Below are positions 1-7,758 of a stretch of DNA of 64,000 bases, piece after piece. A model generated the notes under the pieces. That model saw only the letters and a program-made list of their open reading frames with translations. It was not told the origin of the DNA and searched no databases. Numbering within the stretch: position 1 is the first letter of the stretch; each line of letters opens with the position of its first letter. A program made the translations under genes and the position numbers. This DNA is from Ornatilinea apprima. Its GTDB lineage: Bacteria; Chloroflexota; Anaerolineae; Anaerolineales; Anaerolineaceae. The DNA lies in assembly GCF_001306115.1 (NCBI RefSeq), contig NZ_LGCL01000024.1:213449-277448 (forward strand). Reading direction: 5' to 3'.

Positions 1-1
1 C

Positions 2-424
2 CGCGACTTTATCAACACCTTTTTGCGCTCCGCCGAAATGGGCAGCCTCAGCCGTGTGGCGGCTGTCTCCTCGCGCCCGGCCGCCTTTCTGCAAGAAGTG
101 TGGAGCGACCATCTGGCGCGCGGCATGCTGCTGGCCGGTGTAGGCCTCACCCTGGCGCTCTTCATCCTCGTTACCCTGCTGATCCCTTCGCGCGCGCAGA
201 TCTCGCTGGGCTTTTTGCCCAACGGCGCGCCCGTGGAACCCGGCCCATCAGAACGCCTGCTGCTGCTGCCCGTGCTGGCCGGCCTGGTTACCGCCGCCGA
301 CGTGGCCCTGGGGCTGTATTTTTACCGCCATGAAGATCAACGCCTGGCCGGTTACTTCATCTGGTCGGCTTCCGGCCTCACCGCCCTGCTGCTCATCATC
401 GCCACCTTCTTTCTCATCCGCTGA
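2..424 (+). CDS. C-terminal part of an unidentified membrane protein (truncated by window edge)
   Basis: The reading frame is open to the left edge, so the true start lies outside the window; I do not take the internal TTG at 23 as a start. The visible 140 residues hold three hydrophobic stretches that look like membrane helices, in the order about 20 soluble residues, helix (MLLAGVGLTLALFILVTLL), short exposed loop, helix (LLLPVLAGLVTAADVALGL), Arg/His/Glu-rich loop, and final helix ending in FFLIR at the stop. No catalytic motif is visible. Function is not recognised. The next gene starts 38 bases downstream with its own ribosome binding site. Confidence 0.6.
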   Translation, partial: RDFINTFLRSAEMGSLSRVAAVSSRPAAFLQEVWSDHLARGMLLAGVGLTLALFILVTLLIPSRAQISLGFLPNGAPVEPGPSERLLLLPVLAGLVTAADVALGLYFYRHEDQRLAGYFIWSASGLTALLLIIATFFLIR

Positions 425-462
425 GCTGTTCCCCTTAATTACGATTGAAAGGAAACCAGATT

Positions 463-879
463 ATGCCCAAAGGCACACACAATTCCACCTTGCCCGGTTG
501 TGGATTTCACCACATTTCCATCCAAACCGTCGATTTTGACGCCGCGCTGCGCTTCTACCGCGACACGCTCGGCATGCGCGAGCACCAGCCATTTGAGGTT
601 GGCGGCCGGCGATTTGTGCTCCTCGACTGCGGTGACGGCAGCTTTGTGGAACTGCAAGAGCCGGAAGGCGGCACGCCCATCCCATCTGAGACGGTTCCCC
701 TGGCGCATTTCGCCTTGGCTGCCGCCGACACGCGCGCCGCGGTTGAGATGGTGCGCCAGGCGGGCTGCCCCATCACCATGGAGCCCAAGCAAGTGAACCT
801 GGGCGGCAAGCTGCAGGCCGTGGTGGCTTTCTTCACCGGCCCCAACGGCGAATCGGTGGAGCTGTTTCAAGAGCTGTAA
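463..879 (+). CDS. VOC (glyoxalase/bleomycin resistance fold) family protein
   Basis: The 138-residue product has the usual length of a single VOC unit with two beta-alpha-beta-beta-beta modules. The N-terminal module begins with FHHISIQTVDFDAALRFYRD, the typical opening with a metal-ligand-type His, and the second module begins around PLAHFALAAADTRAAVEM. The C-terminal segment FFTGPNGESVELFQ carries the Glu usually found as a metal ligand in the last strand. The family includes glyoxalase I, dioxygenases and epimerases, and the substrate cannot be read from sequence. The ATG at 463 is preferred over an in-frame TTG at 445 because AAAGGA at 448-453 sits nine bases before it. It stands alone between unrelated membrane protein genes. 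Confidence 0.85.
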   Translation: MPKGTHNSTLPGCGFHHISIQTVDFDAALRFYRDTLGMREHQPFEVGGRRFVLLDCGDGSFVELQEPEGGTPIPSETVPLAHFALAAADTRAAVEMVRQAGCPITMEPKQVNLGGKLQAVVAFFTGPNGESVELFQEL

Positions 880-1005
880 ACCCCGCCAAGTTGTATAAGG
901 ATGCCCCGCGCGGGCAGCCTGAAATGATTAAAATTGAGATAAAATTAGTCATATAATCATTGCCGCGATCCTGCCTCAGCGCCGCGCGCAAGGGAGAAAG
1001 CGCCT

Positions 1006-1809
1006 ATGCAGTTGTTCATCGGATTCACCGCCGCCGTCCTGATCTCTTTGCTGGCCTGGAAAACGCAAAATCTTTCCACCAGCGGCGCGCTGGCCGCCAC
1101 CATTCTGGGAACCATTGTGTTTGGTTTGGGCGGCCTGCCTTGGGCCGTGCTGCTGCTGGGGTTCTTTATCACCTCCAGCGCGCTTTCCAAACTATTGGGA
1201 CGCCGCAAAGCCGCGCTCGACGCCTCCTTCTCCAAGGGGTCGCGCCGCGACTGGGCCCAGGTTCTGGCCAACGGCGGCCTTTCGGGGTTGTTTGTGCTTC
1301 TCCACCTGCTGCAGCCGCAGGCCACCTGGCCGTGGTTGGGCTTTGCCGGGACCCTGGCGGCGGCCAACGCCGATACCTGGGCCACCGAACTGGGCGTGCT
1401 CAGCCGCGCGCAGCCCTACCTCATCACCAGCCTGCGCCCGGTGGAGCGCGGCACCGCCGGGGCGATTACCCTGCCCGGCACGCTGGCCGCCTTGGCCGGC
1501 GGGCTGCTGATCGGCGCGCTGGCCGTGCTGGTGGGGCCGATGGCGTCCTCATCGCTGGCCGTGGTCGCACTGATCGGACTGGCGGGGTTGTTGGGCAGTC
1601 TGATCGACTCGCTTCTGGCAGCCAGCCTGCAGGCCATGTACGTCTGCCCGGCCTGCGGCAAAGAAACCGAGCGCCACCCACTGCACAGCTGCGGCGCGCC
1701 CACCCAGTTCAAGCGCGGCTGGCCCTGGCTCAATAATGACTGGGTCAATTCGCTATGCACGCTGGCTGGCGGCGCGGCGGCCCTGCTGGGCGGACTGGTT
1801 TTGATCTGA
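1006..1809 (+). CDS. DUF92 family integral membrane protein
   Basis: This is a 267-residue polytopic membrane protein of the DUF92 (TIGR00297) family, to which plant VTE6 phytyl-phosphate kinase also belongs. The family signature regions are visible: an N-terminal helix with AWKTQNLSTSGALAATILG, the loop SSALSKLLGRRK, and the central AANADTWATELGVLS with conserved Asp and Glu. The C-terminal part contains CPACGKETERHPLHSCG, a Cys/His cluster that may bind metal and lies before the last helix. Length is normal for the family. GGGAGA lies a few bases upstream of the ATG. A role in isoprenoid-alcohol phosphate metabolism is known for the plant homologue only; here it is inference. Confidence 0.85.
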   Translation: MQLFIGFTAAVLISLLAWKTQNLSTSGALAATILGTIVFGLGGLPWAVLLLGFFITSSALSKLLGRRKAALDASFSKGSRRDWAQVLANGGLSGLFVLLHLLQPQATWPWLGFAGTLAAANADTWATELGVLSRAQPYLITSLRPVERGTAGAITLPGTLAALAGGLLIGALAVLVGPMASSSLAVVALIGLAGLLGSLIDSLLAASLQAMYVCPACGKETERHPLHSCGAPTQFKRGWPWLNNDWVNSLCTLAGGAAALLGGLVLI

Positions 1810-1834
1810 CCAATTGTGTATAAGGAGTGTACCT

Positions 1835-2311
1835 ATGTCTCAATTTAATTTTCAGGCGGAAGCCTTTGCCAATGGCGAAATGATTCCCGTTCAGCTCACC
1901 TGTGATGGCAAGAACGTTTCGCCGCGGCTCAAATGGCAGGGCGTACCCGCCGGCGCTAAAAGCCTGGCGTTGATCATGGAAGACCCCGATAGCCCGATGG
2001 GCGTGTTCGTGCACTGGTCTTTATATAACATTGAACCAACCCTCACCGCCTTGCCCGAAGCCCTGGAAAAGCTCACGCATCTGCCAGGCATCGGCACCCA
2101 GGGATTGAATGACTTCGACGCCGTGGGCTACGACGGCCCTTGCCCGTCTTGTGGGTCTTCGCATCACTACACCTTCGACCTTTATGCCCTCGACCTGCCC
2201 CCGCAGCTTCCCGCCGCCCTTCCCGGCGCTGACCTGAAGAAAGCCATCCAGGGGCATATCATCGCCAGCGCGCACTACACCGGCGAATACGCCCGCTGCG
2301 GAGAAGCTTAA
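1835..2311 (+). CDS. YbhB/YbcL family (PEBP-like, Raf kinase inhibitor-like) protein
   Basis: The 158-residue product is a bacterial phosphatidylethanolamine-binding-protein-fold member. Family marks are CDGKNVSPRLKW near the N-terminus, DPDSPMGVFVHW for the ligand-pocket DPDxP and HW residues, and YDGPCPSCGSSHHYTF for the second pocket strand. Length equals that of E. coli YbhB. The ATG at 1835 follows AAGGAG at 1822-1827 and is preferred over an upstream in-frame TTG at 1814. The cellular role of this family in bacteria is not settled. The gene ends 17 bases before a bidirectional terminator hairpin. Confidence 0.92.
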   Translation: MSQFNFQAEAFANGEMIPVQLTCDGKNVSPRLKWQGVPAGAKSLALIMEDPDSPMGVFVHWSLYNIEPTLTALPEALEKLTHLPGIGTQGLNDFDAVGYDGPCPSCGSSHHYTFDLYALDLPPQLPAALPGADLKKAIQGHIIASAHYTGEYARCGEA

Positions 2312-2327
2312 ACAACACCTTAAAGAA

Positions 2328-2352
2328 AAATGCCCGTTTTTCACGGGCATTT
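2328..2352. terminator. Bidirectional hairpin terminator between ybhB-like gene and XRE-cupin gene
   Basis: AAATGCCCGT at 2328-2337 pairs perfectly with ACGGGCATTT at 2343-2352 around a five-base loop. It is A-rich on the left and T-rich on the right and sits between convergent genes, so it can end transcription in both directions. Confidence 0.8.
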
Positions 2353-2375
2353 CGTTTATCTCTGCATTTCCGGCA

Positions 2376-3044
2376 CTATTCATTCAGCGGACCAAAGTGA
2401 CGCTCTATGGCTTTTTCCCGCGGATCGTTGGGCACCATCACCAGCAGAAGGCGTGCCGGAACGTTCTCTTCGTTCTTCCAGCAGTGCGGCAGGTGCGCCT
2501 CAAACATCAAGCTGTCGTTCTCTTCCAGCACATAGATCTGCCCATCCACCCGGTAATGCACCCGCCCCGACAGGCAAAAAACGATCTCATGCCCGTTGTG
2601 CACAATATTCCTCTCTCCACATTGTGACTCCGGCGGAAGCGTGACCAACAGCGCCTGAACATTTCCGGAATATTTCCCCAGGCTCAGGTCTTCAATCGTT
2701 GTGTCTTGAAGTTGGGCTTGTTCGCGCTTCTGGTTGCTGGAACAGATTACCGCTTGTTTTTCCGCATCCATCTCAAAAAACGCGGTAATGGGCACTTCCA
2801 GCGCCATCGCAACTTGCTGCAAGGTGCTTACACTGGGGGATGTTTTTCCGTTCTCAATCAGGCTCAGTGTATTAATCGCCAGGCCGCTCATTTCGGCCAG
2901 ATGGCGGATGGAATAACCCCGCCAGGAGCGCAGCTGGTATAACTTTTCACCCACGTTGACCGCTGAACCAGAGGCGAAACCAATGGCCGGGTTCAACGCT
3001 CCTTGCGGGGGTTCCGATATCACAAGCTTGCGTTTTCTTGGCAT
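2376..3044 (-). CDS. XRE-family transcriptional regulator with C-terminal cupin domain
   Basis: The 222-residue protein has a helix-turn-helix of the XRE/Cro type at about residues 34-88, including GYSIRHLAEMSGLAINTLSL followed by IENGKTSPSVSTLQQVA. A cupin_2 sensor fold lies at about 129-205, with H152 and E153 in NGHEIVFCLSG and H186 in AHLPHCWKNE. This architecture is that of PuuR-like regulators, which respond to small molecules such as amino acids or polyamines; the ligand is unknown here. The ATG at 3044 has GGAGA upstream. A near-perfect 23-bp palindrome lies over the promoter 41 bases upstream, which suggests autoregulation. Confidence 0.9.
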   Translation of the reverse strand: MPRKRKLVISEPPQGALNPAIGFASGSAVNVGEKLYQLRSWRGYSIRHLAEMSGLAINTLSLIENGKTSPSVSTLQQVAMALEVPITAFFEMDAEKQAVICSSNQKREQAQLQDTTIEDLSLGKYSGNVQALLVTLPPESQCGERNIVHNGHEIVFCLSGRVHYRVDGQIYVLEENDSLMFEAHLPHCWKNEENVPARLLLVMVPNDPREKAIERHFGPLNE

Positions 3045-3075
3045 ACATTCTCCACGGGTGATCTATTTAACCAAA

Positions 3076-3105
3076 ATTATAGTAGCGATTGGCAAATTTT
3101 TCCAA
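3076..3105 (-). promoter_or_regulatory. Promoter of the XRE-cupin regulator
   Basis: Read on the minus strand, TATAAT at 3076-3081 forms a consensus -10. TTGGAA at 3100-3105 forms a moderate -35 with an 18-base spacer. The -35 lies inside the dyad at 3086-3108. Confidence 0.6.
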
Positions 3106-3108
3106 TCG
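3086..3108. promoter_or_regulatory. 23-bp palindrome, candidate operator of the XRE-cupin regulator
   Basis: CGATTGG at 3086-3092 and CCAATCG at 3102-3108 are exact inverted repeats, and the interior CAAA/TTTT extends the symmetry. It overlaps the -35 of the regulator gene and serves no other start nearby, so autorepression is the simplest reading. Confidence 0.65.
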
Positions 3109-3168
3109 GATGGGTTCTTGCTTACAGGCGGTTTTTTTTGTAAAAATGGGAAAGCCAGCGCAGCCATG

Positions 3169-4728
3169 CTATTGCATCACCAGGTACGAGCCATGCTCGC
3201 ACACCGGCGCGCCCCCGGCCTGCTCCAGGCAAACATCGAACCCAATCACGCTGCCGCTTTCAATCCCTTCGATGGGCGGCACCGCGAAACTGGCCCGGCC
3301 GCTGGCGTTGGTCGGTGGGGCATAATAATAAATCAACCCGTTGGGTGTATCCAGGCTGATGCTGGCCTGCACGCTGCTCACCGGCTGCAAGTCCACTGCC
3401 TGATGAATGGTCAGGTGAATCACCTGGGTTCCATCCGGAGGAATCTCGGCAAACTGGCGTGAAATCCGCAGGGTAACCTCGCTGGATGGCGGGGCAGGCG
3501 CTTCTATGGCCGTGACGGGAACGCTGACGGCCTCTTGCGGCGGCTGCGCGGCGGCCTCTTCAGCGGGAGTGGGCAAGGCTGGAGCGCTGGAGGCCAGCAC
3601 CGAGGGCCGGCTGTCGAGCGCCGGAATGCCGGCCATCTGCAAGTAACGGTAGCCCAGCGGTGTGAGACGCACGCGCTGATCGGGCGCTGCCTGCGGGAAG
3701 TATTCCAGGCAGTAATTCTCGTAGCACTGCCGGTCAATCTGGTCATCGTAGCGGAAGGTGTCGGCGATGGGCTTGCCCGAAATTTCCACCCCGCCATGCT
3801 GGGCAATATAAGTATCAAACAAAACCGGCACATGGTAGCCCAGTTTGCCTTCGGTGGGGTAAAACACCACGTTCTGGCTTAAGTCGTATTTCTTCTCCAC
3901 CGGCGGGTGGGCGATCATCTGCAGCTGAATGGGCAGATTGCGCAGCCCCACAGCTTGCGGCTGCCCGCCCGGCGCGTAGAGCACCGCGTTTTCAAACACC
4001 TGCTCCAGGCTGCCGTCGGCCGCGGTGTGCGGCTCGCTAATCGGCTGACCCAAAAAGCTGAACCCGCCCAGCCGGTCCAGCGCGGTGGCAAACGGCATGG
4101 CCACCTTCTGGTTTTCGGGGTGCATCACTTCGGGGTATTTCATCGGCTGATTCTGGCTCATCACATACGCACCGTAGGGCAGCAGGCGCACGCTGCTGCC
4201 GCCACTGACAGACACGTCCTGATAAAAGCCAACGTTTTCAAAATACTGCTCAATGCGGCGCATGTGCGGGTCGTACAGCACTTCGGTCAGCACGCGCCCG
4301 GCCTGCTCGCGCCCCAGTAAATTATCAATCACCAGTTGAAAGGGCGGGTAAACAGGCGCATCGGGTTGGTGATGGCCTGGCGGAACATTGAAGCTTAAGC
4401 TGATCGGTGAGAGGAAGAAGCGCCGCTCGCCCGTGGCAGACGGATTGAAACACAGCAGCGCGTTGGCCGCGTACTGGCAGGTAATCTCGTTTTCTTTATA
4501 CGGTTGAGAGATCACCGCGCCGACCACATCCTTGCCACCCAGGTCCTGGTAATACTCTCGCAAGGCCGGGTCAATCGCGTACAGATCGGAGAAACTAGTG
4601 TTTGCCGCCGGAGAAACCGCGCCTGCCGCGCAACCGCTTAAAAGCAAACCAACCGCCAGGATTATCCCTATGGCAGCAATTCTTTGAAAATCTGTCCAGG
4701 TTTTCAATAAGGTGCACCGATTAAGCAA
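3169..4728 (-). CDS. Secreted lipoprotein with fourfold LGFP-like internal repeat and C-terminal beta domain
   Basis: The 519-residue product begins with a basic head, a hydrophobic segment and the lipobox LLSGC (Cys33), so it is probably anchored outside the membrane. Four related segments follow at about 60-96, 136-170, 218-254 and 309-345. Each has a GG or LLG turn, then G-x-(P/V)-(I/L), then an aromatic pattern such as QYFEN, QVFENAVLYAP or CYENYCLEYFP, which recalls LGFP-type wall-binding repeats. An Ala/Pro/Glu linker (about 375-420) leads to an Ig-like beta domain with NASGRASFAVPP. I do not recognise a named family. The start is TTG at 4728 with GGAG at 4738-4741; no early ATG exists. 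Wall or glycan binding is inference. Confidence 0.7.
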   Translation of the reverse strand: MLNRCTLLKTWTDFQRIAAIGIILAVGLLLSGCAAGAVSPAANTSFSDLYAIDPALREYYQDLGGKDVVGAVISQPYKENEITCQYAANALLCFNPSATGERRFFLSPISLSFNVPPGHHQPDAPVYPPFQLVIDNLLGREQAGRVLTEVLYDPHMRRIEQYFENVGFYQDVSVSGGSSVRLLPYGAYVMSQNQPMKYPEVMHPENQKVAMPFATALDRLGGFSFLGQPISEPHTAADGSLEQVFENAVLYAPGGQPQAVGLRNLPIQLQMIAHPPVEKKYDLSQNVVFYPTEGKLGYHVPVLFDTYIAQHGGVEISGKPIADTFRYDDQIDRQCYENYCLEYFPQAAPDQRVRLTPLGYRYLQMAGIPALDSRPSVLASSAPALPTPAEEAAAQPPQEAVSVPVTAIEAPAPPSSEVTLRISRQFAEIPPDGTQVIHLTIHQAVDLQPVSSVQASISLDTPNGLIYYYAPPTNASGRASFAVPPIEGIESGSVIGFDVCLEQAGGAPVCEHGSYLVMQ

Positions 4729-5080
4729 TACGAGCCGCTCCAGATTTTCGGTTTCTTTTCATTTCAACACACAACTCGATCCGCTTTCCAGCAGATCGAT
4801 TTTCATTCATCCCTCAAAAAATTTTTTTCTTCCCCCTCGATCCTTCAGTACATTGAATTCGTCTCAGGGTTTATAAAACCGCTCAAGTTCAAGTTGTCCA
4901 GCGAACTTCCACTACTTATAGTTTACCCTGTTCAGCGCGAAAAGTCAGTTGAAAATGAACAAGTTTAATGAAGAATTTACACCAATTTCCTTAAAAGAAT
5001 TCACAGGCACACCGTTGCCAGCGCACCTGTGAATTGATTCACCCGTTGATCACTTCCGGGCAGTTGACCGACCGCAATTT
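4729..5080. other. AT-rich intergenic region upstream of the repeat lipoprotein
   Basis: There is no credible gene in these 352 bases. The stretch is much richer in A and T than its flanks, contains an A6T6 block near 4817-4828, and on the minus strand holds a TATAAA-like -10 near 4875 without a convincing -35. Its right end carries the hairpin described separately. Confidence 0.5.
4993..5035 (-). terminator. Hairpin terminator of the surface protein gene
   Basis: AATTCACAGG at 4998-5007 and CCTGTGAATT at 5026-5035 form a perfect 10-bp stem. Read on the minus strand the stem is followed by CTTTTAA, a short T-run, 45 bases after the stop codon at 5081. Confidence 0.65.
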
Positions 5081-7144
5081 TTACTCAGAGCGTTTCTTCA
5101 TGCTGCCCTGCACCAGGAAAGCCGCGCCAAAGCAGACCATTCCCAAGTAGACGAACAGCGTTCGCAGTTGGCCCAGCGGCCCGCCCGACAGGTCTGCGCC
5201 GGTTACCGGAATGAGCAGGGCGTCGCCTTGCGCCACGGGAGCGGCCAGGGTGGGCAGTCCTTGGCCCTGGGTGGTGATGTTCTCACCGGGTGCGGGCGTG
5301 CGCTGCGAAGCAGGCGTTTGCTGCCCAACCGGGGTCTTTTCGTTGTCATCTGGCGTTACCGTGGTAACCGGGACGGTGGGAGTTCCGGAGGGTACGGGCG
5401 TCTCAGGCGTCTCAGGGGTTTCTGGTGTCTCTGGGGTCTCAGGCGTCTCTGGGGTCTCAGGCGTCTCTGGGGTCTCTGGGGTCTCTGGAACCCGGCAGAC
5501 GTCTTCCTCATTCGAGACACTCACGGTGCGTGGATTTTCATCGGGGTCTGTCCAGTTGGCCGTAACGGTATTGGCTGCCCAATCAGTGGCGCTGTAGAAC
5601 ACCACACTTTGACCTGCCGCCACGGTTTGGCTGCCCGAACCGCCGGTCAGCGCGCTCCAGGCGAATTCAATATCAAAGGCGTTGGGGTTCAGGGCAGTCC
5701 ATTCAATCATCGTGCCCATGCAACGGTAAGTCAAGACCAGATCAGCGCCGGGGTCCAGCGGTGTGCAGCAGTCTTCCGGCGTGGTAATCGTACCAGATCC
5801 GTTGAAGGGGCCTTGCTGCCAGTTAACGATCACCTGATTGGCGCCATGGGGGGTAATCGCCAGGGTGGTCATCCCGCCGCCAAAGCTGCCGCTCGGGCCG
5901 GGCGCGCCATTGACGGTGCTGGTATAGGTAAAGGTTTGATCGTTGGGGTTGTTCACATAGAAGGCGATCTGGTTGTCTTCCGTGCAAAGATACCCAAAGG
6001 ATAAGGACTCGTAGCAATATTCACTGCCAGCTTCAGCCGAATCCTCAGCGCCGGTGGGCAGAGTGGTAAGCACCACGGTTTGCGGGTTGTCCATGGATGT
6101 GGTGAAGAAAGCCTCACCATTGGCATCCACTGAACCGCTACCCGACTCGCCGCCGCCTTCCACCGCCCAGTTAAAGTCCACTTTCTGGTCGTTGGGGTTG
6201 GTTACCCGCCAGGTGTGCACGGTCGTGCCTTCCACGCCGCATTCCCAGCTCAGCTCCAGGGGCAGCAGGGGTGGGGTGGTGGGGGTGGGAGTGGCCTGGC
6301 AAACCCAGGGGTACCAGTAAATATCCAGCCCATCAGTGTCCAGCTCATGATCGTGGTTATTTTCCTGGTACGAAAGGCGAGCGCCAAAATGGATTTCGAC
6401 AACCTCATCGCCCGGATCCACACCAGGCCAGGTGCCCGGCACGGTGATGGTCTGGCCGTTGACTACATCAAACCCGGCATACATGGGCGGGGTGGCTTTG
6501 TAGGGCGGGTTGACAATGCGGAACTCCAGCAGCAGCCGCCCGGTTACCCCTTCGGGAAGGGTTACGGTCACGTCGGTGGTGATTTCGCCAGCCGAGAAGC
6601 GGCACAGGGCGTAATCTTCCTCAGAGAAGTTCACCTCTCCGGTGATGTCGGCAGGCAGGGCGGCCAGCATCTCCAGCGTGGGGGTCATTTCGAGGGTCGG
6701 CGTGAGGGTCGGTTCCAGGGTTACTTCCAGAGTCGGCTCCAGGGTTGCCTCAAGGGTCGGCTCGGCGGTAACTTCAACGGTTGGCTCCAGCGTAGGCAGC
6801 TCTCCGCCCTCTTCAGTGGGCGCCAGGGTTTCTTCCACGGTCGGCGCTTCGCCGGTTTCTTCACCGGGGTCTTCCGTTGCCTCCTGAGTCGGCTCTTCGG
6901 TAACTTCCTCAGTAACCTCCTCGGTTACCTCCGGGGTTTCCTCAGCAGGCGCTTCTTCAGTAGGCTGCTCATCTTGCAGCATGCCACTATTCAATTGAGA
7001 AGAAGATTGGAAAGAAAAATCCGATTGGGCGCGGGCAGGTTGGTTCACCAGCGACAATACCAGCCCAGCCAGTAAAAATATGACTCCGGCCGTGTAAAAC
7101 CCACGAGCCAGCTTTCTGCGCAAATGCAGACTTATTGCGGTCAT
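5081..7144 (-). CDS. Large Thr/Glu/Pro-rich cell-surface protein with C-terminal IPVTG-type anchor
   Basis: The 687-residue protein has a signal peptide (basic head, hydrophobic core, ARA-Q cleavage near residue 40), then a long Thr/Glu/Pro stretch to about residue 160. Several beta-rich extracellular modules follow, with paired WTALNP/VNNPNDQ-type segments at about 175-545. A (P-E-T)n run near 560-590 and a stalk come next. The C-terminus reads LIPVTGADL, about 20 hydrophobic residues, then KKRSE, which is the layout of a sortase sorting signal with IPVTG in place of LPxTG. No sortase gene is in the window. GGAGG lies before the ATG at 7144. The leader is structured. Function, perhaps adhesion or sheath, is inference. 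Confidence 0.75.
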   Translation of the reverse strand: MTAISLHLRRKLARGFYTAGVIFLLAGLVLSLVNQPARAQSDFSFQSSSQLNSGMLQDEQPTEEAPAEETPEVTEEVTEEVTEEPTQEATEDPGEETGEAPTVEETLAPTEEGGELPTLEPTVEVTAEPTLEATLEPTLEVTLEPTLTPTLEMTPTLEMLAALPADITGEVNFSEEDYALCRFSAGEITTDVTVTLPEGVTGRLLLEFRIVNPPYKATPPMYAGFDVVNGQTITVPGTWPGVDPGDEVVEIHFGARLSYQENNHDHELDTDGLDIYWYPWVCQATPTPTTPPLLPLELSWECGVEGTTVHTWRVTNPNDQKVDFNWAVEGGGESGSGSVDANGEAFFTTSMDNPQTVVLTTLPTGAEDSAEAGSEYCYESLSFGYLCTEDNQIAFYVNNPNDQTFTYTSTVNGAPGPSGSFGGGMTTLAITPHGANQVIVNWQQGPFNGSGTITTPEDCCTPLDPGADLVLTYRCMGTMIEWTALNPNAFDIEFAWSALTGGSGSQTVAAGQSVVFYSATDWAANTVTANWTDPDENPRTVSVSNEEDVCRVPETPETPETPETPETPETPETPETPETPETPVPSGTPTVPVTTVTPDDNEKTPVGQQTPASQRTPAPGENITTQGQGLPTLAAPVAQGDALLIPVTGADLSGGPLGQLRTLFVYLGMVCFGAAFLVQGSMKKRSE
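5398..5494 (-). repeat. In-frame tandem repeat coding for (Pro-Glu-Thr)n
   Basis: Nine-base units of the type TCTGGGGTC / TCAGGCGTC on the plus strand repeat about ten times and encode an uninterrupted P-E-T run in the stalk of the surface protein. The unit keeps frame, so length change would alter stalk length only. Confidence 0.8.
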
Positions 7145-7163
7145 TGTGATTCCTCCGAAATCG

Positions 7164-7260
7164 AGTCAACTGCTCCTGGTTCTCCAGGTTGACTGTCTTT
7201 CGGTCGGGTTCGCTACTCGGCTCCCTGCCCACCCCGCCTGAATTTCCCCTCAGGACAAAG
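7164..7260 (-). promoter_or_regulatory. Structured 5' leader, possibly ydaO-like riboswitch remnant (uncertain)
   Basis: A hairpin (AGTCAAC at 7164-7170 against GTTGACT at 7188-7194, inner CCTGG/CCAGG with TTCT loop) lies directly upstream of the ribosome binding site. Before it, the minus strand has GGGGAAA, GGGGTG, GAGTAGCGAACCCGAC and ACAGTCAACC in this order. This partly resembles the conserved 3' half of c-di-AMP (ydaO/yuaA) riboswitches but with insertions. It may equally be an unrelated structured leader. Confidence 0.3.
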
Positions 7261-7710
7261 CGACCATATCAGGTGAACAGATCAATGCCTTCCGCAAGAC
7301 GACGAAAAAGATAACAGCCTTGGTTATGTATTTTAAGACGAGTTACTATCTGAAATGTTACTTAACTGCGGCAAACCTCCTTCCCCATGCTAATCACCGG
7401 CAGTATGCAGAGATGAAACAACAACGACAGCCTGTTGAGATGCGATCGTAAAGTGATTATATTGATTTGGTAAATATATTCTAGCACAATATTTTTGAAA
7501 ATGGTTAATCAATTTCGACCAATTTATTACTTTTTATGCTTTTCTTCCATCCAATTTCAAACTAATTCTGCCGTCCGGCGCCGTTGCCTGTCCGCTGCGG
7601 CGCCGCATCCAGCGCAAAAGCTTCCCCTAAGGGAGTGTACGCTTATCATACCGTCATCCGCTTAAAAAATTCAAGTCAAATTTGTCCCCTTTTTACCGGC
7701 TGCTATTCAG

Positions 7711-7745
7711 AAAAAAAAACCGGCTCCCGTGGAGTTGGGAGCCGG
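7711..7745 (-). terminator. Rho-independent terminator of the GH31 gene
   Basis: On the minus strand CCGGCTCCC and GGGAGCCGG (7720-7728 with 7737-7745) form a 9-bp GC-rich stem with an 8-base loop, followed by nine T residues. It lies 14 bases after the GH31 stop codon. Confidence 0.92.
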
Positions 7746-7758
7746 CGCAGGAGCATCT

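Larger units (their letters stand above)
7145..7758. other. 614-base non-coding region: leader of surface protein gene and AT-rich spacer
   Basis: There is no supportable gene. From 7145 to about 7300 the minus strand is GC-rich and foldable. From about 7300 to 7700 it is AT-rich, with a TATAAT on the minus strand near 7460 that could be the promoter of the surface protein gene, implying a 5' leader of about 300 bases. The right end holds the terminator of the GH31 gene. Confidence 0.5.

Noticed and set aside
5398..5494. CRISPR or regulatory repeat
   Set aside because: The nine-base units are in frame inside a surface protein gene and encode P-E-T repeats.
7164..7260. Cyclic di-GMP-I (GEMM) riboswitch
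   Set aside because: The typical GACGCAAAGCC and tetraloop-receptor parts are missing; only weak similarity to the ydaO class remains and is kept as uncertain.
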